In this document: piece after piece, positions 49,366 through 57,623 of the stretch | Numbering within the stretch: the stretch's first letter is position 1 | Layout of the letters: every line of letters starts with the position of its first letter | Assembly (NCBI GenBank): GCA_003612395.1 | Contig: RAYQ01000006.1 | Location: 158,929-222,928 of the forward strand | Origin: Parablautia intestinalis | GTDB lineage: Bacteria > Bacillota > Clostridia > Lachnospirales > Lachnospiraceae | Length of the DNA stretch: 64,000 nucleotides | Reading direction: 5' to 3' | Made by a program: the position numbers and the translations under genes | The notes under the pieces: model-generated | What the model was told of the DNA's origin: nothing | Seen by the model: the letters and a program-made list of their open reading frames with translations, nothing else | The model's database searches: none

Positions 49366-50983
49366 GAGGGCGGCTCCGATCATTTTTTCCCATGAAGGGG
49401 GTTATGGATCGGTAAATAAGAACGATAACGGGGCTTTATCGGTTGGGAGAGTCCAGTGGCATGGCAGCAGGGCCCTGAGCCTTATGAGGGCGATTTGTGA
49501 GGCCATGGGAGCCGGGAGAAGCCGGGAAATATTAGGGGCGGCCCTTTATGCGGAAATAACGGCAAAAGGCACCTCATGGGGCACCAGGAAGGCCACAGAG
49601 GAAGAGGCGGGCCGGTTATCTGCTGCCCTCAGCACTACGGAAGGGAAGCGGGCCCAGGATGCGCTTGCCTTAAAAGATATTACCGGATACTGTACCCATA
49701 TTAAAAATTTAGGAGTAACAGATCCGGCAGCGATCATATTTATGGCCGATATTGAGAACCAGGGCGGGGCCGGAGCCTCTGCCAGGATTATCAGGGCGGC
49801 CAGTGGAAAGACGTTGGATGCGCTTTATGCTTCAGCGAAAAGTGACAGAGTATTCAGTAAGTACATGGCCCGGAGGGATGCGGTATATGCGGCAGTAAAG
49901 GGCTATGAGGAAAGGAGTGATCAGATGGCTGTATTGATTGGCCATGCAAGTATTGACGAAAACGGCACTATTCAGGGAAGGACACCGGGAGATCAGACCA
50001 CAAAAGAGATCTGCATCCGGGAGTGGTACAGTAAGCCGTGGAATGTATACCTGGAATGCCTGGATGATAGCCTGGCAAACCGGGCCGCCACAATTATGGA
50101 GGAGATATGCAAAAATGATAATTTTGGGTATTCTCAGCCGAACAGATGGAAGGGATTTAATGCGATTGTGAACAATGGCCGGAAGGTGGCCGGGGCTAAG
50201 GGTGATTTTGATTGCAGCTCCCTGGTGCTTGCATGTTACATATTGGCAGGCCTGAGCATTGCCGCCAGTGGCTACACCGGTAATATGAAAAGCATTCTCC
50301 TGGCAACCGGCAAATTTAAGGCATACACGGATGCTGCCCACACCGGATCCAGTGCATACGCAAAGAGGGGCGGCATTTACCTGAAGGAAAGCTCTCATGT
50401 AGTTATGGCACTGAGTAAGGGCTCAAAAGCCTCAGGAACGGCCTCAGGAGCCTCTCAGGGCACGGCAACGGCAGCAGGCAATAAAAACTATGTAGGCAAG
50501 GGAATAGGCAGCGCAACGGCCAAAAGCAATATGAATGTGAGAACCGGCAGCAGTACGGCATCCGCATCCATTGGAGGAGTGACCAAGGGAGCCTCTGTGG
50601 AGGTATTGGAGATTCTGAGCAATGGGTGGTATAAAATTGTATGGCCGGGGGCTTCCTGCGGGTATGCCTACACAAGCAATGCGGCGGGCCAATATTATAC
50701 CTATGTGGCCAACGGTGAAACAGCGGGCAATGCTTCCCTGAAGCCGGTGGGGGCAAAGAGTTTTGCAAAGGGTATTGCCGGAGCCTATAAGACCACAACC
50801 AACTTGAACATGAGAACTCATCCGGGAGTGCTGAAGAAAGAGAACATCATCACGGAGATCCCGAAGGGGGCAACGGTGCGGAACTATGGTTATTATACCA
50901 TGGTGGAAGGTGTGAAATGGCTCTATATTGCCTATGATGGCAAAGAAGGCTTTTCCAGTAGTGAATATTTGAAAAAATCATAA
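49343..50983 (+). CDS. Endolysin: lysozyme-like, NlpC/P60-like and two SH3 domains
   Basis: Domain order: residues ~1-200 lysozyme-like (SHEGGYGSVNKNDNGALSVG then RVQWHG; E18 a likely catalytic acid); ~205-355 an NlpC/P60-like amidase/endopeptidase with C291 in DFDCSSLVLA and H352 in SSHVVM; a Ser/Gly/Ala linker; then two bacterial SH3 domains (MNVRTGSSTASASIGGVTKG ... and NMRTHPGVLKKENIITEIPK). The SH3 domains should bind the wall. The two catalytic parts cut different bonds in peptidoglycan. RBS GAGGAGGAAG; intact and full length. Confidence 0.92.
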   Translation: MNLKEIAERAAPIIFSHEGGYGSVNKNDNGALSVGRVQWHGSRALSLMRAICEAMGAGRSREILGAALYAEITAKGTSWGTRKATEEEAGRLSAALSTTEGKRAQDALALKDITGYCTHIKNLGVTDPAAIIFMADIENQGGAGASARIIRAASGKTLDALYASAKSDRVFSKYMARRDAVYAAVKGYEERSDQMAVLIGHASIDENGTIQGRTPGDQTTKEICIREWYSKPWNVYLECLDDSLANRAATIMEEICKNDNFGYSQPNRWKGFNAIVNNGRKVAGAKGDFDCSSLVLACYILAGLSIAASGYTGNMKSILLATGKFKAYTDAAHTGSSAYAKRGGIYLKESSHVVMALSKGSKASGTASGASQGTATAAGNKNYVGKGIGSATAKSNMNVRTGSSTASASIGGVTKGASVEVLEILSNGWYKIVWPGASCGYAYTSNAAGQYYTYVANGETAGNASLKPVGAKSFAKGIAGAYKTTTNLNMRTHPGVLKKENIITEIPKGATVRNYGYYTMVEGVKWLYIAYDGKEGFSSSEYLKKS

Positions 50984-50996
50984 GGAGGGAAACACG

Positions 50997-51245
50997 ATGG
51001 CAGAGGTAAAGAACACAAAGGAAGCCCCGATCCGGGTGATTGCGGGCACATTTCCGGCAGCTTGCGGAGATTATGCCAAGAAGCTGAAGGATCGCCTGGA
51101 AGAGGCGGGAATGAAGGATTTTAAGGTGGAACCGGCCAAGGATATGCCCGGCTATATCATGGTATCTGCTGAGCGTGGCAGCAGGGCAGAGGCAGAGCAG
51201 CTCATTGAGCAGGCGGCGGCCAAAAAGATCCGGCTGTCAATGTAA
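50997..51245 (+). CDS. Small SPOR-like protein at the prophage end
   Basis: The 82-residue product (IRVIAGTFPAACGDYAKKLK, MVSAERGSRAEAEQLIEQAA) follows the beta-alpha-beta-alpha pattern of the SPOR peptidoglycan-binding domain. It directly follows the endolysin and is the last prophage gene. It may help the lysin bind the septal wall; resemblance only. AGGAGGGAAAC precedes the ATG. Confidence 0.55.
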   Translation: MAEVKNTKEAPIRVIAGTFPAACGDYAKKLKDRLEEAGMKDFKVEPAKDMPGYIMVSAERGSRAEAEQLIEQAAAKKIRLSM

Positions 51246-51251
51246 AGGGAA

Positions 51252-51284
51252 AGAGGAGGGCCCGCCCGGCTCTCCTCTGTTTTC
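51252..51284 (+). terminator. Terminator at the right end of the prophage
   Basis: AGAGGAG (51252-51258) pairs with CTCCTCT (51272-51278) around a GC-rich loop, then GTTTTC. It stops late transcription about 20 bp before the right junction and protects the host genes. Confidence 0.65.
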
Positions 51285-51304
51285 TCTGTTTCATTCTGAG
51301 GGGT

Positions 51305-51309
51305 GACAG
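51305..51309 (+). other. Right attachment junction (attR core)
   Basis: Phage sequence ends GGGT then GACAG, after which host cpaF resumes GTTAATCGTAGG (LIVGE). See the left junction at 12650. Confidence 0.7.
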
Positions 51310-51712
51310 GTTAATCGTAGGTGAGGTAAGGGGAAAAGAAGCAGTGGATATGCTACAGAGCATCAATGTAGGACACAGTGCAATGACAACAGTTCATGCC
51401 AACAGTGCCCGGGATGTTGTAAGCCGTCTGGAAACAATGGTTCTAATGGGGATGGAAATGCCTCTTTCTGCTATACGTAAACAAATTGTATCCGGTTTTG
51501 ATTTAATAGTTCATTTAGGAAGGCTCAGGGATGGCAGCAGACATGTGTTAGAGGTTGTGGAGCCTGTAAGACTTTGGGCGGAAGAGGTTAAAATGCAGAC
51601 GATTTACCGGTTTGAAGAAAATGGTATCTTTGAAAACGGGAAGGTACAGGGTAATTTAAAAAAAGTTGGGGAGATTCAAAATGTGGAAAAGCTTAAACGG
51701 GCAGGGATATAA
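51310..51712 (+). pseudogene. cpaF: cpaF/tadA pilus secretion ATPase, 3' part (split by prophage)
   Basis: The fragment reads LIVGEVRGKEAVDMLQSI, then GHSAMTTVHANSARDVVSRL and MPLSAIRKQIVSGFDLIVHL: the Walker B (IVGEVR), His box and C-terminal region of CpaF/TadA. It has no start of its own at the junction (the first ATG is 51344), and joins in frame to the 5' part at 11849-12654 after prophage removal. No frameshift or internal stop is present, so the gene is interrupted rather than decayed. It overlaps tadB by 32 nt. Confidence 0.93.
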
Positions 51713-52448
51713 CTGCTATAGACTTTTGCCTGTTACGGTTAAGGAAAAAAGGTGGCTTGCTGCAAAAAGTATTTTTATTGTTCTGATTCTTGACTATTTT
51801 TTTTATCAGTCACTATGGGCTGTTATTCCCCTTTCCGTTATAGGGTACTGGTATTACCGAACAGAGAAAAAAGTACTTTTTCAAAAGAAAAGGGAGGAAG
51901 CAAGAGAGCAATTTAAAGAGCTTATGCTTTTAGCGGCAACCGGACAAAAAGCGGGATATTCTGCTGAAAATGCCTTTCTTTCAAGCTACGGAGATATGAA
52001 AGCCTTATTTGGCAAAGAAAGCAGCGTCTGTCAAATGATAAATGTGCTAAAGTCAGGAAGAGAAAATAACATAGCGTTTTCAAAATTATGGCAGAGAATA
52101 GGGAGTGAGCTTCAAATTGCGGAAATAATTGAGTTTGCGCAGGTTTATGAGATTTCTCAAAAGAGCAGCGGAAATTTGGCTTCTGTGATGGAGAAAACAG
52201 CAGACATTATTATCAACAAGATAGAAACCGAGAAGGAGATTTCTGTTTTGCTAAGTGCAAGAAGGCTGGAACAGAAAATCATGAATGTTATGCCTTTTTT
52301 TATATTGTTGTATATAAGTGTTACATCGCCAGGTTATTTTAGAGAAATGTACCATTCCTTTTCAGGTATTTTGTTTATGAGTGCTTGTCTTTTCATTTAT
52401 TTAGGCGCGTACGCGCTCTCTGTTCATATGGTTTCCATAGAAATATAA
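51681..52448 (+). CDS. tadB: TadB-like pilus inner-membrane platform protein
   Basis: TadB and TadC form the membrane platform that works with CpaF. Two N-terminal hydrophobic helices (IFIVLILDYFFYQSLWAVIP and near LSVIGYWYY), the T2SSF cytoplasmic helical core (REQFKELMLLAATGQKAGYS; EIIEFAQVYEISQKSSGNLA; VMEKTADIIINKIETEKEIS) and two C-terminal helices are all present. ATG 51681 has GGGGAG upstream. It overlaps cpaF, indicating one operon; with cpaF split it would rely on transcription from another promoter. Confidence 0.9.
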   Translation: MWKSLNGQGYNCYRLLPVTVKEKRWLAAKSIFIVLILDYFFYQSLWAVIPLSVIGYWYYRTEKKVLFQKKREEAREQFKELMLLAATGQKAGYSAENAFLSSYGDMKALFGKESSVCQMINVLKSGRENNIAFSKLWQRIGSELQIAEIIEFAQVYEISQKSSGNLASVMEKTADIIINKIETEKEISVLLSARRLEQKIMNVMPFFILLYISVTSPGYFREMYHSFSGILFMSACLFIYLGAYALSVHMVSIEI

Positions 52449-52465
52449 AAGAGGGTAGGCTGAAG

Positions 52466-52489
52466 AATCAGCCTGACGGCTGATTTTTT
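52466..52489 (+). terminator. Terminator between tadB and tadC
   Basis: AATCAGCC (52466-52473), TGAC loop, GGCTGATT (52478-52485), then T4. A textbook rho-independent terminator in the middle of the pilus locus, so tadB and tadC probably have separate transcripts or attenuation. Confidence 0.85.
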
Positions 52490-52589
52490 CAACCACAAAT
52501 TTTAACATAAGGATAACTCGTGGAGCGTGCTGGCCGCTGTTTGTGGTCATGCCCAAATTCACAGACTTTGGTAAGAATGGGGGATTTTT

Positions 52590-53975
52590 ATGAAAAATCC
52601 GTTTTTTTCGCTGGCGGCATGGGTTTATGAAAAAACTAAGCTTATTTCAGGCAAAAAATATGACCCAAAAGTATATAAAACCCTGTTACAGCTCCATCCA
52701 ACGGGGGATGGTAAGAAAATGTACGATAATTTTCAAATTCGAAAATTGACACTTATGCTTGCGATTCTGGTTATTGGGATTGTGTCTGCCCTTTGCCTTC
52801 ATTTGAGCAGCCGGATGAAGGGAAAATTGGCGGAAGGGGCGCAGCTTATTAGAAATGAATGGGATGCGGGGGACTACCAGATCACATTGCATGCAGTAAC
52901 GGAAAACTGGAGCAGAGAGATTCCTTTTGTGGTAAAAGAAAGGGAATTGACAAAGGATGAGGAAATTTATCTGAAAGAGCAGCTTTCCTATGGTTTGCCG
53001 GATATCATCAGAGGTAAAAACCCGGACCTTGCGCACATAACCCAAAATTTAAATCTGATAAGCTCCATGCCGGGGTATCCTTATATTTTTACCTGGAGCA
53101 GCAGCAATTATGAAAGGATAAACGCAAGCGGAAAGATAAACAGAAGGGATATTGATGGCAATGGAGAAAAGGTAAGTTTAGTGGTGACAATTTCAGGCGG
53201 GCAGGAGAAAACCAGTTTTACATATGAAGTATTGCTGCTCCCGGAAGAGCTGGGCGAAGAAGAAACTTTTTTCAGGGCATTAGAAAAGGAATTGTTGCAA
53301 ATTGATTTGGAGGGAAAGAGCCGGGGGCAGATCAGATTGCCAAAGCGCCTGATGGGAAAAGAGATCGAATGGAAAGAGGTAAAATCAGACAGCAGTATTT
53401 TACTATTTTTTCTGTTCTTTCTTGGAAGCCTTTTAGCCGGCAAAGGAATGGAAAGCGATTTGGAAAAAAGCCGAAGAATAAGGAATAAGCAACTGATAAA
53501 AGATTATTCAGGATTTGTCAGTAAGCTTCGGCTATATTTATCTGCCGGCCTTACAGTCAAAAACGCTTTCCTAAGAATGACGGCAGATTATGTAAAATGG
53601 CAGGAACAGGAAAGGTCCCCCCAAAATAGGGGAAGAAAAAAGTGGTATCTGATGGAAGAAATGCAGGTTTCCTGTCACCAACTGGAAAATGGTGTAGCGC
53701 AGGAGAAAGTCTATCAGGATTTTGGTAAACGATGTGGGGAGATGAGATACCGCAGACTAAGTTTTTTATTGGCAGTACAATTAAAGCAGGGAAACGATCA
53801 GCTCCTTACCTTATTGGAAAAAGAGACAAATGATGCACAGGAGGAGCGAAAAAACCTGGCAAGAAAAGCCGGGGAAGAGGCAGGTACAAAATTACTTCTG
53901 CCTATGCTGCTGATGCTGGTGGTAGTTATGCTGCTGGTGCTATTGCCCGCCTATACGGGATTTGGAAACACTTAA
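52590..53975 (+). CDS. tadC: TadC-like protein with inserted extracytoplasmic Ig-like region
   Basis: An N-terminal helix (KLTLMLAILVIGIVSALCLH, residues ~52-70) and a second at ~270 (SSILLFFLFFLGSLLAGKGM) bracket about 195 residues that should lie outside the cytoplasm. Within it, YLKEQLSYGLPDIIRG ... FTWSSSNYERINASGKINRR and VSLVVTISGGQEKTSFTYEV follow the atrophied bacterial Ig (aBig) pattern. The C-terminal half is the T2SSF core (FVSKLRLYLSAGLTVKNAFL; RRLSFLLAVQLKQGNDQLLT) ending in a hydrophobic helix. The insertion makes it longer (461) than standard TadC (~300). Confidence 0.83.
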   Translation: MKNPFFSLAAWVYEKTKLISGKKYDPKVYKTLLQLHPTGDGKKMYDNFQIRKLTLMLAILVIGIVSALCLHLSSRMKGKLAEGAQLIRNEWDAGDYQITLHAVTENWSREIPFVVKERELTKDEEIYLKEQLSYGLPDIIRGKNPDLAHITQNLNLISSMPGYPYIFTWSSSNYERINASGKINRRDIDGNGEKVSLVVTISGGQEKTSFTYEVLLLPEELGEEETFFRALEKELLQIDLEGKSRGQIRLPKRLMGKEIEWKEVKSDSSILLFFLFFLGSLLAGKGMESDLEKSRRIRNKQLIKDYSGFVSKLRLYLSAGLTVKNAFLRMTADYVKWQEQERSPQNRGRKKWYLMEEMQVSCHQLENGVAQEKVYQDFGKRCGEMRYRRLSFLLAVQLKQGNDQLLTLLEKETNDAQEERKNLARKAGEEAGTKLLLPMLLMLVVVMLLVLLPAYTGFGNT

Positions 53976-54053
53976 TTTTTTAGGACGGGTTTTTATCTAT
54001 AAATTATTGTATGAAATGATAAATTTTCAGGCTGAGAAAGGAGCAAAATTAGA

Positions 54054-54242
54054 ATGATGAGAAGAAAATTTAATAAGTTAAAGAAATTATGGAAAGATAC
54101 CTCAGGTATGGGAACGGTGGAAATGATATTGATTATTGTAGTTTTAATTGGTCTTGTACTGATATTTAAGACGCAGATTAGAGAACTTGCCGCTACAATT
54201 TTTGAAAAGATTTCAGCGGACAGCGCTGCTATTTTGTCCTGA
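54054..54242 (+). CDS. Flp-like pilin
   Basis: The 62-residue product has a basic leader (RRKFNKLKKLWKDTSG), then GMGTVEMILIIVVLIGLVLI, a class III signal with Glu at position +5 after the probable cleavage Gly, and a short C-terminus. This is the typical form of a Flp/Tad pilin processed by the A24 peptidase at 56737. AAAGGAGCAAAATTAG precedes the ATG. It is the likely main pilus subunit. Confidence 0.85.
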   Translation: MMRRKFNKLKKLWKDTSGMGTVEMILIIVVLIGLVLIFKTQIRELAATIFEKISADSAAILS

Positions 54243-55630
54243 TGAAAGGGTATTTAACAATATTCCTTGCCCTGTCCCTTTCGCTGCTCACGGGATTTAT
54301 ATTGCTGCTTACCGGAAATGCAATTAATAACGGGATGAAAATCAGATACGAATGTGCTGCGGATACAGGTATGAATGCGGTTTTGTCAGAATTTCATATC
54401 GGACTTTTGGAAAGGTATGATCTTATTTACGTGGATACTTCGTATTTGGAAAAAGAGCCGGACATCGCAAATATGGAGCAAAGGCTCTGGTATTTTATGG
54501 AAGAAAATATTGGAGGAGTTCTTGGAAAAAAGAATGCTCCCTGGGGGAATATTTTTTTGGAAAATATAACAATATCTTCTTTTGAAACATCGGCAGCAGA
54601 TTTTGGATCATCTATGCGAAATCAGGCGGTCCTTTATGTGGAGGATGCCGGAATTTCCGGGAAAGAAAGAGAAGTGTTTTGGCAAATGAGTGATGTAAAG
54701 GCGCTGCAGGCAGCGTCCCCCCTGGCCGGATGGAGCAGCATTATGGAACAGCTGGCCGGAATGGAGCTTCCCCTTATACAGAATGAAAAAGGTGAATGGA
54801 AAGAGGTCCCCCTGTCGAATCCTGCGGATTGGGTATACAGCCTTGTGGGCAGCGATGTTTTGTTTCTGGCACAGGCCGATCTTAAATCTGTGAATCCGGC
54901 TAAAATATCTTTAGGAGAATATATATCTTATCGTGCCATAAAAAATACTGACAGTGAGGATAGAGACTACAGGCAGGACGAAGATTTATTCCTTTCCTAT
55001 CTTTTTGACAAGATGGGGTATTTGGGCAATTTCAGAGAAGATTCTTTTCTCTCTTGCCAATTAGAATACATTGCAAAAGGGAGAGAGTCTGATCTGGAAA
55101 ACGTAAGAGCCGTAGCGGGATCGCTTTTTGATCTGCGTTTTGCCGATAATACGGCCTGTGCGCTGGCGGATGGGGACTTAAGGGCACAGGCCATAGCAGC
55201 GGCAGAGATGCTGCAGGCAGTTAAGCTGAATGCGGAATTTCTGGATCCTGTGGCGGAAAGTATTTTGTATGCCTGTGCCTTTCTTGAAACCGTAAGCGAT
55301 ATGCGGACAATTTATGCAGGGGGATGCGTACCTGTGAGAAAATCGGATCATGGCATGTCGGTAGACAGGGTGCTTGGCGGGAGCCTCTACAGCGGCCATA
55401 GCGCAAATGGTTGGGATTACGGACAGTATCTTGCCAGTATGATTTTGCTGATTGGAGATAAAAATTCTAATCTGCGTGCAATGGATATTATGGAAATGGA
55501 TATGAGGTTTCGCGATAATAACAAAAATTTTAAGATGGATTGGTGCGTGGAAAGGTATGAAGCTGAGATTACGGCTCGTGGAAGTTATTTAAGCCGTTTT
55601 TTTCTTAGGCGAAAGTATGGATATTTCTAA
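54242..55630 (+). CDS. DUF5702-like Tad-locus protein
   Basis: One N-terminal membrane helix (LTIFLALSLSLLTGFILLLT) leads a 430-residue extracytoplasmic region. The layout (YECAADTGMNAVLSEFHIGL, LERYDLIYVDTSY) and its place after the pilin match the DUF5702 family of Clostridial Tad loci. It starts on the last base of the pilin stop (overlap). Function unknown; perhaps a minor pseudopilin or surface component. Confidence 0.8.
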   Translation: MKGYLTIFLALSLSLLTGFILLLTGNAINNGMKIRYECAADTGMNAVLSEFHIGLLERYDLIYVDTSYLEKEPDIANMEQRLWYFMEENIGGVLGKKNAPWGNIFLENITISSFETSAADFGSSMRNQAVLYVEDAGISGKEREVFWQMSDVKALQAASPLAGWSSIMEQLAGMELPLIQNEKGEWKEVPLSNPADWVYSLVGSDVLFLAQADLKSVNPAKISLGEYISYRAIKNTDSEDRDYRQDEDLFLSYLFDKMGYLGNFREDSFLSCQLEYIAKGRESDLENVRAVAGSLFDLRFADNTACALADGDLRAQAIAAAEMLQAVKLNAEFLDPVAESILYACAFLETVSDMRTIYAGGCVPVRKSDHGMSVDRVLGGSLYSGHSANGWDYGQYLASMILLIGDKNSNLRAMDIMEMDMRFRDNNKNFKMDWCVERYEAEITARGSYLSRFFLRRKYGYF

Positions 55631-55782
55631 AATAAATCCAAAGCCTTTGTAAAAATTATTTTTGTCAGCTGTGCGCCCTGCCTTGCAGGAGCTTCGATCC
55701 AAAGAAAGCTGACACCGTATGATAAGCCCGGAAGAAAGGAAAAATGCTCTCTTTAGACAGAGCAAAGTAAGTAAAAGAAAAT

Positions 55783-56625
55783 ATGATAAAAATCCCTTCT
55801 CTCAAAGAAATCAGTAATAAAATAAAAAAATTCCTGTTAACAGTCTGTAAGAGAGCATTTTTCTTCTCTGCCGGAAAATCCAGGGGAAGCATGGCGCTGG
55901 AAGGAAGCCTGGTATTACCGATCTTCTTATTCTTTATGATGACAGTTCTTCTCAGCTTAGAGGCAGTACGTTTTCAGTGCAATATGCAGGAGGCACTTTT
56001 TGTGTCGGGGAACAACAGGGCGTTTGCGGAATATCAGGTTAAGTATGCAATGGGAGAACGAACAGAGATTAAAGGGCAGGTAAAGAAGTATCTGGGAAAC
56101 CAGATATATCCCTATTTATGTGTAAAAAACGGAGAAAATGGAATAAATTTACAAGACTTATCTGATAAGAATAAGATTGGGTTTATTGAGGTAACGGCGG
56201 AGTACAAATTAAAGCCATTTATTTATTGGCTGCCTATTGGAGAGATAACCATTAAGGACAGATTTTTCAGTCATGCCTGGGTGGGCTACTCTGGTTCGGC
56301 CATACAAAACGGCGAAGACCGGGAAATCTATGTTTATATTACAAAAACGGGGGGTAAGTATCATTTGACTTATGACTGTACATATTTAAGAGTGAAAATA
56401 CAGGCGGTAGGTTATGAAGGAATTTCTTCCTTAAGAAATACTTCAGGGGGAAGGTACTATGCCTGCGAAAGATGTAAGCCGGAAGGAAATGGCATAGTTT
56501 ATATTGCTGCAGATGGAAACCGTTATCACGGGGAGGCGGATTGTCCTTCACTTAAAAGAATTGTTTATATGGTTCCGCTTAGTGAAGCCAAAGGATATAG
56601 TGTATGTAGTAAATGTGGCGGATAA
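55783..56625 (+). CDS. TadE-like pseudopilin with two C-terminal Cys/His modules
   Basis: Residues ~35-65 (SMALEGSLVLPIFLFFMMTV) form a TadE-type pilin-like signal and helix with Glu five residues into the mature part. The middle is beta-rich. The C-terminus holds two related modules: YHLTYDCTYLRVKI ... YYACERCKP and YHGEADCPSLKRIV ... YSVCSKCGG, each with one His, one Cys and a Cys-x-x-Cys. These look like small metal-binding or disulfide modules exposed outside the cell. A weak RBS precedes ATG 55783, which follows a 152-nt gap. Confidence 0.75.
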   Translation: MIKIPSLKEISNKIKKFLLTVCKRAFFFSAGKSRGSMALEGSLVLPIFLFFMMTVLLSLEAVRFQCNMQEALFVSGNNRAFAEYQVKYAMGERTEIKGQVKKYLGNQIYPYLCVKNGENGINLQDLSDKNKIGFIEVTAEYKLKPFIYWLPIGEITIKDRFFSHAWVGYSGSAIQNGEDREIYVYITKTGGKYHLTYDCTYLRVKIQAVGYEGISSLRNTSGGRYYACERCKPEGNGIVYIAADGNRYHGEADCPSLKRIVYMVPLSEAKGYSVCSKCGG

Positions 56626-56736
56626 ATGCCGGATAAATTATCAGATAGATTCCGCATAAAATTTTTTTGAAATCCGGGCAATTAGTTATGATGCAAAAAT
56701 GAAAACCGTGATAAATAAGGTAAAGAAAAATAACAA

Positions 56737-57159
56737 ATGATTCGTGAGATTGCATATAGTATTACGCTGTTGTTTCTTGCCGGCTTATCGGCAGAAGATA
56801 TAAGGACAAAAGAGTTGTCGGTTTATAAAGTAATTCTTTTTATTTGTTCGGGCTTTTTGTTTAGACTGTCAGAGGGGAAGTTTACTTGGTACGAGACTGG
56901 TCTGTGCCTGTTTCCGGGTGGTTTTCTGATATTACTATCCTTTTTGACTAAAGAAAGTATAGGATATGGGGACGGAATGACAGTTGCTGCCTTAGGACTG
57001 TGGACAGAGGGATGGTTTACAGTATTTACAGTATGGGCTGGAATTACACTGTCAGGAATTTGGGGTGGTATTTGCCTGCTTAGAAGAAAAAAGGAGAAAA
57101 CAATTCCTTTTCTTCCCTTTTTACTATTAGGAATGGAGGTGGCGCTTATATATGCGTAA
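56737..57159 (+). CDS. tadV: Prepilin peptidase (A24, TadV/CpaA-like)
   Basis: The two aspartates of the A24 aspartyl family are present: D in LSAEDIRTKEL and D in GYGDGMTV (the GxGD motif). Six or so hydrophobic segments fill the rest of the 140 residues, the short TadV form without an N-methylation domain. It would cleave the pilin leaders at 54054, 55783 and 57152. It overlaps the next gene by 8 nt. Confidence 0.9.
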   Translation: MIREIAYSITLLFLAGLSAEDIRTKELSVYKVILFICSGFLFRLSEGKFTWYETGLCLFPGGFLILLSFLTKESIGYGDGMTVAALGLWTEGWFTVFTVWAGITLSGIWGGICLLRRKKEKTIPFLPFLLLGMEVALIYA

Positions 57160-57580
57160 AAAATGGAAGGGTTATTTTACGGTGGAAGCATCTTTTATTA
57201 TGCCGGTTGTTCTGTTTTTATACCTGATGATTATTCTTGCGGCATTGTTTTTATATTGCAGGAGCGCAATATCTCAGGACAACTTTCTGCTCAGTATGCG
57301 GGCAGGAAGGTTCAGCCGGGGAGAAGATGGCTATGGGGAGGTTATCTATGCAGAAAAAGATACGGGTCCATGGTCTGCGGAAGCATATGTTGAGAAGAGG
57401 CTGGACTATAAACATGCTTTTTATCCTTTTTTCTCCACACAGGAAAGAGCCTGCAGAGTAGAGAATAATTATGTTTTGGTGCGTGCTCTGCAGAAAGGCT
57501 CTAAGGTTTCCATAACGAAAATAACAAAGAAGGTAAATCCCATAATAGATATCAGACGAGTAAGAAAACGAAATACGTGA
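57152..57580 (+). CDS. TadE-like pseudopilin
   Basis: Residues 1-35 (KKWKGYFTVEASFIMPVVLF) form the TadE signature: basic leader, G, then FTVEA with Glu at +5, then a helix. A short beta-rich extracellular part follows, ending in a basic tail. It overlaps tadV, so the pair is coupled. TadE-like proteins are minor pseudopilins needed for pilus assembly. Confidence 0.85.
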   Translation: MRKKWKGYFTVEASFIMPVVLFLYLMIILAALFLYCRSAISQDNFLLSMRAGRFSRGEDGYGEVIYAEKDTGPWSAEAYVEKRLDYKHAFYPFFSTQERACRVENNYVLVRALQKGSKVSITKITKKVNPIIDIRRVRKRNT

Positions 57581-57623
57581 AAATAGAAATGGTGAAAAAG
57601 ATCTGGGAAGGGAGAAAATCTAA

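Larger units (their letters stand above)
12650..51309. mobile_element. Temperate siphophage-like prophage (~38.7 kb) carrying a diversity-generating retroelement
   Basis: The element is delimited by the break in cpaF. It contains a serine recombinase at the left end, a divergent repressor/early region, replication and methylase genes, headful-type terminase, portal, capsid, tail, holin and endolysin genes in standard siphophage order. The long tape measure and absence of sheath genes point to a long non-contractile tail. No structural gene is obviously broken, so it is probably inducible. Its genes are almost all rightward after 15.6 kb. Confidence 0.95.
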
